NCBI GenBank assembly: GCA_020638905.1
Contig: JACKHP010000005.1
Coordinates: 124,001-188,000 of the forward strand
Source of the DNA: Planctomycetota bacterium
Lineage (GTDB): Bacteria > Planctomycetota > B15-G4
DNA: 64,000 bases
Direction: 5' to 3'
Part shown: in pieces, positions 33,976 to 43,904 of the stretch
Position numbering within the stretch: the first letter of the stretch is position 1
Layout: each line of letters opens with the position of its first letter
Notes under the pieces: model-generated
What the model was told of the DNA's origin: nothing
Database searches by the model: none
What the model saw: the letters and a program-made list of their open reading frames with translations, nothing else
Translations under genes and position numbers: made by a program

Positions 33976-34805
33976 GCCGGCGCCACCTCGCGCTCGCCCT
34001 GCAGGAGCTGCTTGAGGTTCACCATGAGGTCGTTCGCGTTGTCGATCGGGTGCAGGAAGCCGCGATGCGCCACGCTCACCTGTCCCGTCTCCTCGGACAC
34101 GACCACCGCGACGGCGTCGGTCTCCTCGGTCACGCCCAGGGCCGCGCGGTGACGCGTCCCCAGGTTGCGCGCGAGCGAGGTCGACTCGGTCAGCGGCAGC
34201 GTGACCGACGCGGCCACGATGCGTCCGGCACGCACGATCACGGCGCCGTCGTGCAGCGGGCTCTTGGGATAGAAGATCGATTCGACCAGCGCGCCCGAGA
34301 GGTCGGCGTCGAGCGGCACGCCCGTGGCCTGCAGGTTGCGCAGCCCGGTGTCGCGCTCGAAGACCACCAACGCACCCACGTGCTGCCGGCTCAGCTTGCG
34401 GATCGATGTCGCGAAGTCGGCGAGCTGTCCCGGCGCCTCGCCGCGCGTGAGCGGACCGCGCTCGGAGAGCCGTGTGAGTCCCGTGCGCAGCTCGGGCTGG
34501 AACAGGATCACGAGCACCGCCGTGGCCGCCGGCAGGATCACGCCCCAGGCCGCCTCCAGGCGCGGGAACTCGAGCTGGAACACGAGCGCCATCACGTTCA
34601 CCGCGGTGATCAGCGCGATGATCGTGATCACCGCGCCCTTGAACACCGCGAGTCCCTTGGTGCCGTGCAGGAAGCGCAGCACCACGTAGAAGAGCCACGT
34701 GAGCAGCAGGATCTCGATGCCCGCCGACGCCCAGTCGCGCGCCTCGACCGGCTCGATGTCGTCGAACCACCGCATCACGTCGGGCAGTCCGAGACCCGCG
34801 ATCAT
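33972..34805 (-). CDS. cdaA: Diadenylate cyclase CdaA (DacA), c-di-AMP synthase
   Basis: CdaA condenses two ATP into c-di-AMP. The 277-residue product has three N-terminal helices (GIEILLLTWLFYVVLRFL; FKGAVITIIALITAVNVMAL; WGVILPAATAVLVILFQPE), then a DAC domain with PKSPLHDGAVIVR (DGA motif) and LGTRHRAALGVTEETDA (RHR motif), both complete, so it should be active. ATG 34805 was chosen; the frame extends upstream into low-complexity sequence with no family similarity. It follows ispH by only 10 nt and overlaps the YbbR gene by four bases. Confidence 0.95.
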   Translation of the reverse strand: MIAGLGLPDVMRWFDDIEPVEARDWASAGIEILLLTWLFYVVLRFLHGTKGLAVFKGAVITIIALITAVNVMALVFQLEFPRLEAAWGVILPAATAVLVILFQPELRTGLTRLSERGPLTRGEAPGQLADFATSIRKLSRQHVGALVVFERDTGLRNLQATGVPLDADLSGALVESIFYPKSPLHDGAVIVRAGRIVAASVTLPLTESTSLARNLGTRHRAALGVTEETDAVAVVVSEETGQVSVAHRGFLHPIDNANDLMVNLKQLLQGEREVAPA

Positions 34806-34815
34806 CGACACGGGC

Positions 34816-36009
34816 TCACGAACCCGCCGGGGCGGCGCAGGGCACGCCGGCCGCCTCGAGGACGCGCTCGATGACCTGTCCGAGCAGCGTGTCGGGCGTG
34901 GACGCCCCGGCGGTGAACCCCACCGCCACGTCGCCGGACGGCAGCCAGCCGCGCGTCTCGACCACCTGCCCCGTGCTCGGGTCACGGTGCCGGATCACGT
35001 CGCCGTCGATGGCCTCGGGTCCGAGCACGTGGAAGCTCGGGAACGCGTCGCCGCCCACGCGCGTCAGGTTGCGCGTGTTGCTGCTGTCGTACCCGCCCAC
35101 GACGACGAGCAGGTCGAGCGGACCCGACTCGCTCAGCGCGAGCACGGCGTCCTGGTTGTCCTGCGTGGCGCGGCAGATCGTGTTGAGCTCGCGGAAGGAC
35201 TCGTGCGCGTCCGACTCGCCGTCGCGCGCCACGATCGCGGCGCGGATCATCGCCTCGATGGCGCGCGTCTCGGAGGCCAGCATCGTCGTCTGGTTGATCG
35301 TCCCCACGCGGCGCAGGTGCTGCGCGGGATCGAAATCGCGGCTGGCGGCCTCGGGCGCGAGCCGTCCGAGCAGGTCGGCTCCCGACAGCTCGCCGCGGAT
35401 CGTGGCGCACAGCCACTCGGCCTGCTCGCGATCGGCGACGACCAGGAAGTGCCCGCCGCGCGAGGCCACGAGGCTGCACGAGGCGGCCGTCTCCTCGTGG
35501 TGCACGAGCCCGTGGATGACCGTGGTGAAGCCGTCCTCGACGTACTTGATCGTGCGCCGGTGCGGACGCACGACCCACGGACAGGTCGTGTCGACGACGG
35601 TCACGCCCGCGCGCTCGAGCCGCTCGACGTCCTCGACCTTGGCCGAGAAGGCCGGGATGATCACCACGTCGTCGGGACCCAGCGTGGCCACCGCGCCCGG
35701 GTCGGCGAACGGGCCGTCGAGGAAGCGCACGCCCATCGCCTTGAAGTCGGCGTTCACCCGCGGGTTGTGGATGATCTGGTCGAGCAGCCAGATGCGCCGC
35801 CCGGGGTGGTCGCGCAAGGCGTCGCGCACCATCGCCACCGCCCGATCGACTCCCCAGCAGAAGCCGAAGCTGCGCGCCGTGCGCACCGTGACGCGACCGC
35901 GCACGAGCTCGCCGCCCGACTCGCGCAACGCCTCGATCAGACCGCTGCGGTACGAGTACCTCTGGAAAGGGTCCTCGTAGCGGTCGTCACTCTGGCGATC
36001 GTCGTCCAT
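34816..36009 (-). CDS. ispH: 4-hydroxy-3-methylbut-2-enyl diphosphate reductase
   Basis: IspH is the [4Fe-4S] reductase ending the MEP isoprenoid pathway, giving IPP and DMAPP. The 397-residue product shows all three cluster cysteines in context (SFGFCWGVDRAV near residue 51, VVDTTCPWVV, ELNTICRATQDNQDAV), the catalytic-glutamate region IHGLVHHEETAAS, and the C-terminal VGFTAGASTPDTLL. It has a longer N-terminus than most (about 35 residues) and internal insertions. It heads the cdaA-ybbR-glmM-tsaB chain, about 140 nt after folP. Confidence 0.95.
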   Translation of the reverse strand: MDDDRQSDDRYEDPFQRYSYRSGLIEALRESGGELVRGRVTVRTARSFGFCWGVDRAVAMVRDALRDHPGRRIWLLDQIIHNPRVNADFKAMGVRFLDGPFADPGAVATLGPDDVVIIPAFSAKVEDVERLERAGVTVVDTTCPWVVRPHRRTIKYVEDGFTTVIHGLVHHEETAASCSLVASRGGHFLVVADREQAEWLCATIRGELSGADLLGRLAPEAASRDFDPAQHLRRVGTINQTTMLASETRAIEAMIRAAIVARDGESDAHESFRELNTICRATQDNQDAVLALSESGPLDLLVVVGGYDSSNTRNLTRVGGDAFPSFHVLGPEAIDGDVIRHRDPSTGQVVETRGWLPSGDVAVGFTAGASTPDTLLGQVIERVLEAAGVPCAAPAGS

Positions 36010-36069
36010 CAGGGGTCCTGTCGGCGCGCGGCGGGGAGGGCGTCCAGCCTAACCGGAACGTCTTCGGCC

Positions 36070-36078
36070 GATCTAGCA
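36070..36078 (-). promoter_or_regulatory. Possible extended -10 promoter for ispH-tsaB operon
   Basis: Minus-strand TGCTAGATC (36078-36070) lies in the folP-ispH gap; the expected start near 36063 leaves a leader of about 53 nt. The -10 is imperfect, so this is tentative. Confidence 0.33.
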
Positions 36079-36085
36079 GCGCCTG

Positions 36086-36101
36086 GGCCGGGCGCCCGGC
36101 C
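36086..36101 (-). terminator. 16-bp perfect palindrome after folP
   Basis: GGCCGGGCGCCCGGCC is a perfect self-complementary 16-mer about 50 nt past the folP stop. As RNA it can form a strong hairpin ending the recO-folP transcript; as DNA it could be an operator next to the ispH promoter. Confidence 0.35.
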
Positions 36102-36150
36102 GGCGCGTCCCCTCCGACGTCCCGCGCGGCACGGACGGCTCACGATTCCG

Positions 36151-36978
36151 TCAGGAGCGTCGAGCCCGCACGGCCGCGACGACGGCCAGGGCGTCTCGTG
36201 CCGCACGCACGTCGTGGACGCGCACGAAGGCCACGCCGGCCAGGGCCGCGAGCACCGTGGTGGCCGTGGTGGCGTGCTCGCGCTCGTCCACCGACCGTCC
36301 GGTGAGCGCGCCCAGGAACGACTTGCGCGAACAGCCGAGCACCACGCGCCGTCCCGTGGCGACCAGCCGCGGGAGCTCGGCCAGCAGGTCGAGGTTGTCC
36401 TGCAGACGCTTGCCGAACCCGATGCCGGGGTCGAGCAGCACGTCCTCGGGACGGATGCCCGCCGCCTCCGCCTCGCGCACGGCCGCCAGGAGCTCCGCGA
36501 GCACCTCGCCCGGCGCGTCGTCGTAGTGCGGATCGCGCTGCATCGTGGCCGGTGTCCCGCGCCGGTGCATGAGCACCACGGGGATGTGCGCGGAGGCCGC
36601 GAGGGTCGCCATGCGCGCATCGTCGTGCAGCGCGGAGACGTCGTTGAGCAGGTCGACGCCGACCGTCAGCGCGCGCTCGAGCACCTCGGCCGACGTCGTG
36701 TCGAGCGAGAGCGGGACGCCGACGCGCGCACGCAACCCGGCGAGCACCGGCGCGAGCCGCTCCCACTCGTCGGCGGGCGACACCGGTGCGGCTCCGGGAC
36801 GGGTCGAGACCGCGCCCACGTCGAGCAGCTCGGCGCCGTCGTCGACGAGCGCCACGCCGGCCGCGACCGCGTCGTCGGGCGACCGGAAGCGTCCACCGTC
36901 GGAGAAGCTGTCGGGCGTGAGGTTGAGCACGCCCATGACCCGCGTCGTCCCCGACGCGGGCAGGGGACGCAGCCCCAC
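36151..36978 (-). CDS. folP: Dihydropteroate synthase
   Basis: FolP joins p-aminobenzoate to dihydropterin pyrophosphate in folate synthesis and is the sulfonamide target. The 275-residue product has RVMGVLNLTPDSFSDGGRF, AELLDVGAVSTRPGA, SLDTTSAEV, DLLNDVSAL, VLMHRRGTPATMQ, LLDPGIGFGKR, VLGCSRKSFLGAL and FVRVHDVRA, the complete set of conserved loops. The GTG at 36978 was chosen because it sits one base after the ftsH TGA and gives the expected N-terminus; the frame runs further upstream inside ftsH without family similarity. Confidence 0.95.
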   Translation of the reverse strand: MGLRPLPASGTTRVMGVLNLTPDSFSDGGRFRSPDDAVAAGVALVDDGAELLDVGAVSTRPGAAPVSPADEWERLAPVLAGLRARVGVPLSLDTTSAEVLERALTVGVDLLNDVSALHDDARMATLAASAHIPVVLMHRRGTPATMQRDPHYDDAPGEVLAELLAAVREAEAAGIRPEDVLLDPGIGFGKRLQDNLDLLAELPRLVATGRRVVLGCSRKSFLGALTGRSVDEREHATTATTVLAALAGVAFVRVHDVRAARDALAVVAAVRARRS

Positions 36979-36979
36979 G

Positions 36980-39238
<2,259 letters not shown>

Positions 39239-39241
39239 GGT

Positions 39242-39784
39242 TCAGAACTCCGTTTCCAGCTCGCGCACGATGTCGCGCGCGAGGAGCACGAAGACGTCGC
39301 GCCGCGCGGCGTCGACCTCCTCGGACAGGGCGGGGACGAACTCGGCGCGCTGGCTCAACCTCCGGCTCTTCAGCACGTCGCCCGTCCTGGCATCGAGGAT
39401 CTCCACCACGACCGACACCGTGCTCGAGGCCGAGGTGATCGTGCGGGTGGGGTCCTCGGATAGCACGTTCTGCTGCACGTCCACGATGCGTCCCGAAAGG
39501 ACCACGTCGGCGGAATCCCTGCTCGTCGACAGGTGCAGGCCGGGTCTTGACAGGATCTCGGCCACGACGTCCTCGGAGAGGCGGAACTGGACGTCGCGGT
39601 AGAAGGTGCGGTTGTCGAAGTACTCGACCCACACGTCGTCGCGGTCGGACGCGAAGAGTCCGCCGCGCTCGAGGGTCACGCAGCCCGGCAGGCCCGCCGT
39701 CGAGACGGCCAACGCCGCCAGCAGCACGCAGGCCGCGGCGCCGCGGCGCCGCGCACGGCGCGCGTTCGTCGGAGCGACGGTCAC
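39242..39784 (-). CDS. LptE-like LPS-assembly lipoprotein
   Basis: A 180-residue lipoprotein (lipobox AGLPGC near residue 35). The body reads VWVEYFDNRTFYRDVQFRLS, EDVVAEILSRPGLHLSTSRD, ADVVLSGRIVDVQQNVL and STVSVVVEILDARTGDVLKS. This is the LptE/lipopolysaccharide-assembly pattern (N-R-T/S-x-x-x-x-E-x-xLT, then the repeated V-x-G-x-I strands). LptE plugs LptD at the outer membrane. The start is GTG 39784, overlapping the upstream stop by four bases (GTGA). Lying between a BamD-like gene and ftsH supports an envelope-biogenesis role. LptD itself is not in the window. Confidence 0.85.
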   Translation of the reverse strand: MTVAPTNARRARRRGAAACVLLAALAVSTAGLPGCVTLERGGLFASDRDDVWVEYFDNRTFYRDVQFRLSEDVVAEILSRPGLHLSTSRDSADVVLSGRIVDVQQNVLSEDPTRTITSASSTVSVVVEILDARTGDVLKSRRLSQRAEFVPALSEEVDAARRDVFVLLARDIVRELETEF

Positions 39785-40767
39785 TTGGCGTCCTCCCAGG
39801 GCGGGGGGACGCGACGCGCCTTGTCGATCGAACTCGTCGAAGGCGAGTCGACGGCCGTCAGTCCGAGGGCCGCCAGCCGGGCGGCCGCGACCTGGCCCGA
39901 AGGCGTCTGGGGATACATCAGCACGGCGTTCGTGAGGTGCAACGCCTCGCCCTCGGCGATGCCGCGGCCGGCGTAGAAGTCGGCCACCAGCACCTCGAAC
40001 CCGGCCAGCATGTCGTTCGCCCGGGCGAGATCGGCCTGCGCCTCGTCGACGGCCACGCCCCGGGGATGGACCGCGACCGAGAGCGAGAGCAGCTCGCGCG
40101 CCGCGAGCAGGCCCTGCTGGTCGTACTCGGGCCCCCCCACGAGCTGCAGCCGGTCGTGCCCCGCGCGCCACAGCGCACGCTCGGCCCACTCGCTCTCGGG
40201 ATACTCCTTCCACAGCCGCTCGTAGGCGGTCGAGGCCGAGAGCCAGTCTTCTTCCCGCTCGAAGTAGTCGGCGATCAGGCGCAGCGCGTCGTCGGCCCGG
40301 TCGCTGCGGTGGAAGTGCACCTGCAGCGTCTCGAACACCTCGACGCCCCGGCCGCGGTCGTCGAAGATGCCGTCGTACTCGTCGGAGAAGAAGAACGCCT
40401 CCCCGATGGTGAACAGGCGGTCCTCGATCACGGCGGTGTAGGTCGACCAGGGCGCGTTCTCGAGGATCTGCCGGTAGTACGTGTAGGCCTTGCGGTGTTC
40501 GCCCAGCGCCAGCGCCGACTCGGCCGCCGTGAACCAGACGTCGGCGCGCTCGACGCGCGAGAGGCGCAGGCCGTTCGCCACGGCGTCCTCGTCCTCGTCG
40601 TCCTCGAGGATCTCCTCGCAGCCGTCGAGGGCGTCGTCGTAGCGCTGCGCCGCCAGCCACGACCGGACCACTTCGACCCGGTCGACCCCCTCGGGCAGCG
40701 ACGAACACGCCCCGCCGAGACCGGCCAGCAGGAGGACGACGAGCAGGCGCGAGGGCCGTCCCGTCAC
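39781..40767 (-). CDS. BamD-like TPR lipoprotein
   Basis: A 328-residue lipoprotein (RLLVVLLLAGLGGACSS, lipobox GGAC near residue 18) built of TPR pairs: SALALGEHRKAYTYYRQILE, GRGVEVFETLQVHFHRSDRADDALRLIADYFE, and WLSASTAYERLWKEYPESEWAERALWRAG. This follows the BamD/ComL layout, where periodic TPRs dock BamA and other outer-membrane clients. It is longer than E. coli BamD (about 245). The start is GTG 40767, overlapping the recO stop as GTGA; the frame continues upstream but only as Arg-rich recO shadow. It is coupled to the LptE-like gene. Confidence 0.85.
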   Translation of the reverse strand: MTGRPSRLLVVLLLAGLGGACSSLPEGVDRVEVVRSWLAAQRYDDALDGCEEILEDDEDEDAVANGLRLSRVERADVWFTAAESALALGEHRKAYTYYRQILENAPWSTYTAVIEDRLFTIGEAFFFSDEYDGIFDDRGRGVEVFETLQVHFHRSDRADDALRLIADYFEREEDWLSASTAYERLWKEYPESEWAERALWRAGHDRLQLVGGPEYDQQGLLAARELLSLSVAVHPRGVAVDEAQADLARANDMLAGFEVLVADFYAGRGIAEGEALHLTNAVLMYPQTPSGQVAAARLAALGLTAVDSPSTSSIDKARRVPPPWEDAK

Positions 40768-41528
40768 GCGGTCACCAGATGCAGCACGCGGCAGCGCGGC
40801 GGGCGCTCGAGCACGTGCAGGAGGACACGGTCGTAGAAGTGGCGCATCTGCGCTCGGAGCCGGGGAGGGATGGAGACGTCCGCCACGCGGCGCGGGTCGC
40901 ACCCGGCGAGGGTGCGCAGCAGGCCGGCGGCGGTGCTGGAGAGCAGGAACGAGTCGTCGCGTGCGTCGCGGCAGGCGGTGCACACGATGCCGCCCCGTCC
41001 GGGGTCGCAGCGCAGCATGCGGTGGCCGTCGGGCCGTCGGTCGCACGCGACACAGCGGTCGAGGACCGGGTCGAACCCGGTCAGTCTAAGGATTCCGCCC
41101 TGCAGGGCAAAGACGATCGGCGCCAGGGCCGCCGGTGCGGGACGCGCCTCGAGCGCCTCGAGGTACGCGGTCGCGAGGTCGTACACCCGCGGGACGGGCT
41201 GCGCCTCGGGTACGAGCGCCTGCACGAGCTCGACCAGGTACGTCCCGGCCAGGGCCAGGTCCTCGCGCGATCGCAGCCCCGGATGGTGGTCGAGCACGCG
41301 CCGCTCGATGAGCTGCGGGAGCGAGCGGCTGCCGCGCCGGGCGGTCCAGGTCACCTGGCAGCGGTCGAGCAGGTCGACGCCCCCGCCCTTGCGGGCCCTG
41401 GGCCGGAAGACGCCCTTCGAGATGAACACCTGCCGTCCCGAGGCGCGGGTCAGGAACTCCACGATCTGGCTGGTCTCCCCGAAGGGAGTGCGGCGCAGGG
41501 CGATGGCTTCGGAGACTCGGCGTGTCAT
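40764..41528 (-). CDS. recO: DNA repair protein RecO
   Basis: RecO loads RecA with RecR in gap repair. The 254-residue product has the OB-fold N-terminus (EAIALRRTPFGETSQIVEFLT, then ISKGVFRPRARKGG), the helical middle (YLVELVQALVPEAQPVPRVYDL), and a zinc site with CVACDRRP and VCTACRD. The ATG at 41528 gives the family start; upstream in-frame sequence is low complexity. It heads the recO-bamD-like-lptE-ftsH-folP chain and is divergent from the MsbA-like gene. Confidence 0.92.
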   Translation of the reverse strand: MTRRVSEAIALRRTPFGETSQIVEFLTRASGRQVFISKGVFRPRARKGGGVDLLDRCQVTWTARRGSRSLPQLIERRVLDHHPGLRSREDLALAGTYLVELVQALVPEAQPVPRVYDLATAYLEALEARPAPAALAPIVFALQGGILRLTGFDPVLDRCVACDRRPDGHRMLRCDPGRGGIVCTACRDARDDSFLLSSTAAGLLRTLAGCDPRRVADVSIPPRLRAQMRHFYDRVLLHVLERPPRCRVLHLVTA

Positions 41529-41573
41529 CCTGGGGGCCGTCCTCCACGGGACGGGCCTGGCCTGGTCGAGGAC

Positions 41574-41591
41574 CCGCCCCGCGCGGGGCGG
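41574..41591. repeat. 18-bp perfect palindrome in the recO/exporter divergent gap
   Basis: CCGCCCCGC followed by GCGGGGCGG is a perfect 18-bp palindrome. It falls just downstream of the predicted recO transcription start, so it would be a leader hairpin in recO mRNA or an operator shared by the divergent genes. Confidence 0.5.
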
Positions 41592-41606
41592 CCGTCCCGG
41601 CCTCCG

Positions 41607-41635
41607 AGTATGCCGCCCCGACTGGCCCTTGCCAG
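41607..41635 (-). promoter_or_regulatory. Promoter for the recO-folP operon
   Basis: Minus-strand CTGGCA (41635-41630), a 17-nt spacer and CATACT (41612-41607); predicted start near 41600 with a leader of about 72 nt that contains the 18-bp palindrome. Confidence 0.42.
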
Positions 41636-41701
41636 CGACGGGCTCCCGTCGCACCCTCGTGGCGCGAAGACGGGGCATCCCGGTGCCTTCACCGGATTCC
41701 C

Positions 41702-41706
41702 AGGAG
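41702..41706 (+). promoter_or_regulatory. Shine-Dalgarno pointing at a non-canonical start of the exporter gene
   Basis: AGGAG, followed 7 nt later by an in-frame ATC (41714). No in-frame ATG, GTG or TTG lies nearby. Confidence 0.35.
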
Positions 41707-41713
41707 CCACGCG

Positions 41714-43849
41714 ATCGAACAGCCCGCCGAGAGCCTGACCGCGAACCCGCCCGCGGGGCCGGGGGGCGATCCGTCCGGCGACGGGCCCGACCGCAAGGCG
41801 GGGCGCCGGGGAGGCTCGGCGGCCAAGGCCGCCCAGGCCCGCCAGGCCGCCGCGCGCAAGGCCGTCCCGGGCGTGGGCCCGAACGTGATCCTCGAGGACC
41901 TCGACGCGGTCGAGGAGCGGCGCATCCGCCGCCGGCGCAGCAAGCAGCCGCTGCCCCCCGAGCTGGTCGGCACCACCGAGGACCCCGCCATCTGGAAGCG
42001 GCTGTTCTCGTACGGGCGGCCGTACATGCCGCACCTCGCGCTGGCGTTCGTGCTCTCGATGGTCGCCGCCGGGGCCAAGCTCTCGTACCTGTTCGTCATC
42101 AAGCAGCTGCTCGGACCGTTCTTCGAGAGCAAGCTGCAGGACGAGCTCATGCCGACGATGATCCGCGTGCTGCAGCGCGCGCTGGCCGTCGACACGACCC
42201 GCTTCGCCGGCGACCTCCGCGCGACGCTCACGATGCTCGGCGGGCTGCTGCAGGCGCTCGTGCGCACCGCCGAGCCCGTCTCGCAGCTGCAGCTCTCGGC
42301 GCTGCTCATGGTCGCGCTGATCTGCTTCGAGCAGGGCAACAAGTACTCGCAGAAGCTGCTCATGCGCACCGTGTCGCTCAAGGTGGTGAGCTTCATGCGC
42401 GTCGCACTCTTCGACCGCATCCTCACGCTGTCGATGCGCTTCTTCCACGTGAACCACTCGGGCAAGCTGCTCTCGCGCCTGACGAACGACCTGAACCGCC
42501 TGGGACAGCTGCTGGTCGACGTGATGGTCTCGGTGCTGAGCGACGTGTTCACCGTCGTGGGCGCGATCTACTACGTCTGGTACGAGGGCGGCATCGAGGT
42601 GATCCTGGCGCTGGTCCTGGCCGGCGTCACGTTCATCCCCGTGCAGCAGCTCGGACGCCGCATCCGCAGCAAGGAGCAAGGCAACCAGAAGAAGATGTCC
42701 GACGTCTTCCTGGCGATCTCCGAGGTGCTCTCGTCGCAGAAGATCGTCAAGGCGTTCGGCGCCGAGTCGCACGAGCGCGAGCGCTTCGTCGAGGCCGACC
42801 GGCGCTTCACCGAAGGACGCATGAAGTCGACCGCGCTGCGGGCGCGCACCGAGCCGCTGGTCGAGGTGCTGGGCGCCGTCGGCGTGGCGGCGTTCATGTA
42901 CGTCGGCGGCATGTCGGTCATCGACGGCTCGAAGGACGGCGGCGAGTTCTTCACGATCATCCTGGCGCTGTTCTACTGCGTGGGCGCTCTGCGACGCCTC
43001 TCGGACACGTCGACGAACCTGCAGAGCGGACTCTCGTCGGCCGACCGCGTGGCGACGGTGCTCTACAGCGAGCCCGAGCTGGTCGACAAGGCCGACGCGC
43101 TCGAACTCGACGGCTTCCACGAGGCGATCGAGTTCGACCACGTCGACTACGCGCACGACCCCGAGCAGCCCGTGCTGCGCGACGTCTCGTTCCGGCTGCC
43201 CAAGGGCGGCACGCTGGCCATCGTGGGACACACGGGCGCCGGCAAGTCGACCATCGGCGACCTCGTGGCGCGCTTCTACGACGTCGACCGCGGCGCGGTG
43301 CGCATCGACGGGCACGACGTGCGCGACGTGACCATGTCGTCGCTGCGGCACCAGATCGCGATGGTCACCCAGGAGACGGTGCTGTTCCAGGGCACCATCG
43401 GCTCGAACATCGCGTACGCCATGCCCGATCCGCGGCAGGCCGACGTCGAGCGCGTCGCGAAGGCCGCCTTCGCGCACGACTTCATCATGGCGCTGCCGAA
43501 CGGCTACGACACGCCCGTGGGCGAGCGCGGGACGACCCTCTCGGGCGGCGAGCGCCAGCGCGTGGCCATCGCGCGCGCGCTGCTGCGCGACGCGCCGATC
43601 CTGATCCTCGACGAGGCGACGTCGGCGCTCGACACGAAGTCCGAGAAGATCGTGCAGGACGCCATCGACAACCTGAAGGCCGGACGCACGACGATCCTGA
43701 TCGCGCACCGGCTGTCGACGATCCGCGACGCCGACCTGATCCTGGTGCTGGACGGCGGCGCGGTCGTCGAGCGCGGCACCCACGCCGAGCTGCTGGCCCA
43801 CGGCGGGCTCTACGCCCAGATGGTCGGCCTGCAGTCCACCGACGGCTGA
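41714..43849 (+). CDS. MsbA-type ABC exporter (fused membrane and ATPase domains)
   Basis: A half-transporter of about 711 residues in the MsbA/lipid-flippase group of type IV ABC exporters. After a Gly/Ala/Arg-rich cytoplasmic extension of about 75 residues come six membrane helices (YMPHLALAFVLSMVAAGAKL onward), with SLKVVSFMRVALFDRILTLSMRFFHVNHSGKLLSRLTNDL, the typical coupling region. The NBD has GHTGAGKST, TLSGGERQRVAIARALL, ILILDEATSALDTKSE and LIAHRLSTI, all intact. The exact start is unclear: the only in-frame canonical starts near the beginning are GTG 41522 (inside the recO start) and GTG 41873 or 41885 (no Shine-Dalgarno). I use ATC 41714 because of AGGAG upstream; CTG 41735 is another option. 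An LPS-core or lipid export role fits the neighbourhood but is inferred. Confidence 0.9.
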   Translation: MEQPAESLTANPPAGPGGDPSGDGPDRKAGRRGGSAAKAAQARQAAARKAVPGVGPNVILEDLDAVEERRIRRRRSKQPLPPELVGTTEDPAIWKRLFSYGRPYMPHLALAFVLSMVAAGAKLSYLFVIKQLLGPFFESKLQDELMPTMIRVLQRALAVDTTRFAGDLRATLTMLGGLLQALVRTAEPVSQLQLSALLMVALICFEQGNKYSQKLLMRTVSLKVVSFMRVALFDRILTLSMRFFHVNHSGKLLSRLTNDLNRLGQLLVDVMVSVLSDVFTVVGAIYYVWYEGGIEVILALVLAGVTFIPVQQLGRRIRSKEQGNQKKMSDVFLAISEVLSSQKIVKAFGAESHERERFVEADRRFTEGRMKSTALRARTEPLVEVLGAVGVAAFMYVGGMSVIDGSKDGGEFFTIILALFYCVGALRRLSDTSTNLQSGLSSADRVATVLYSEPELVDKADALELDGFHEAIEFDHVDYAHDPEQPVLRDVSFRLPKGGTLAIVGHTGAGKSTIGDLVARFYDVDRGAVRIDGHDVRDVTMSSLRHQIAMVTQETVLFQGTIGSNIAYAMPDPRQADVERVAKAAFAHDFIMALPNGYDTPVGERGTTLSGGERQRVAIARALLRDAPILILDEATSALDTKSEKIVQDAIDNLKAGRTTILIAHRLSTIRDADLILVLDGGAVVERGTHAELLAHGGLYAQMVGLQSTDG

Positions 43850-43869
43850 GCGACGCGCGGCGCGGGTCC

Positions 43870-43878
43870 TGCTACGCT
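43870..43878 (+). promoter_or_regulatory. Extended -10 promoter for the Lon-like protease
   Basis: TGCTACGCT matches TGnTAnnnT and ends 26 nt before the ATG at 43905, with GGGAGG in the short leader. Confidence 0.4.
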
Positions 43879-43904
43879 CGCGCGTCCCCGCGGGAGGCGC
43901 TCCG

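Noticed and set aside
36086..36101. Palindrome considered as a recombination or integration site
   Set aside because: No integrase, duplicated flank or tRNA nearby; a hairpin or operator is simpler.
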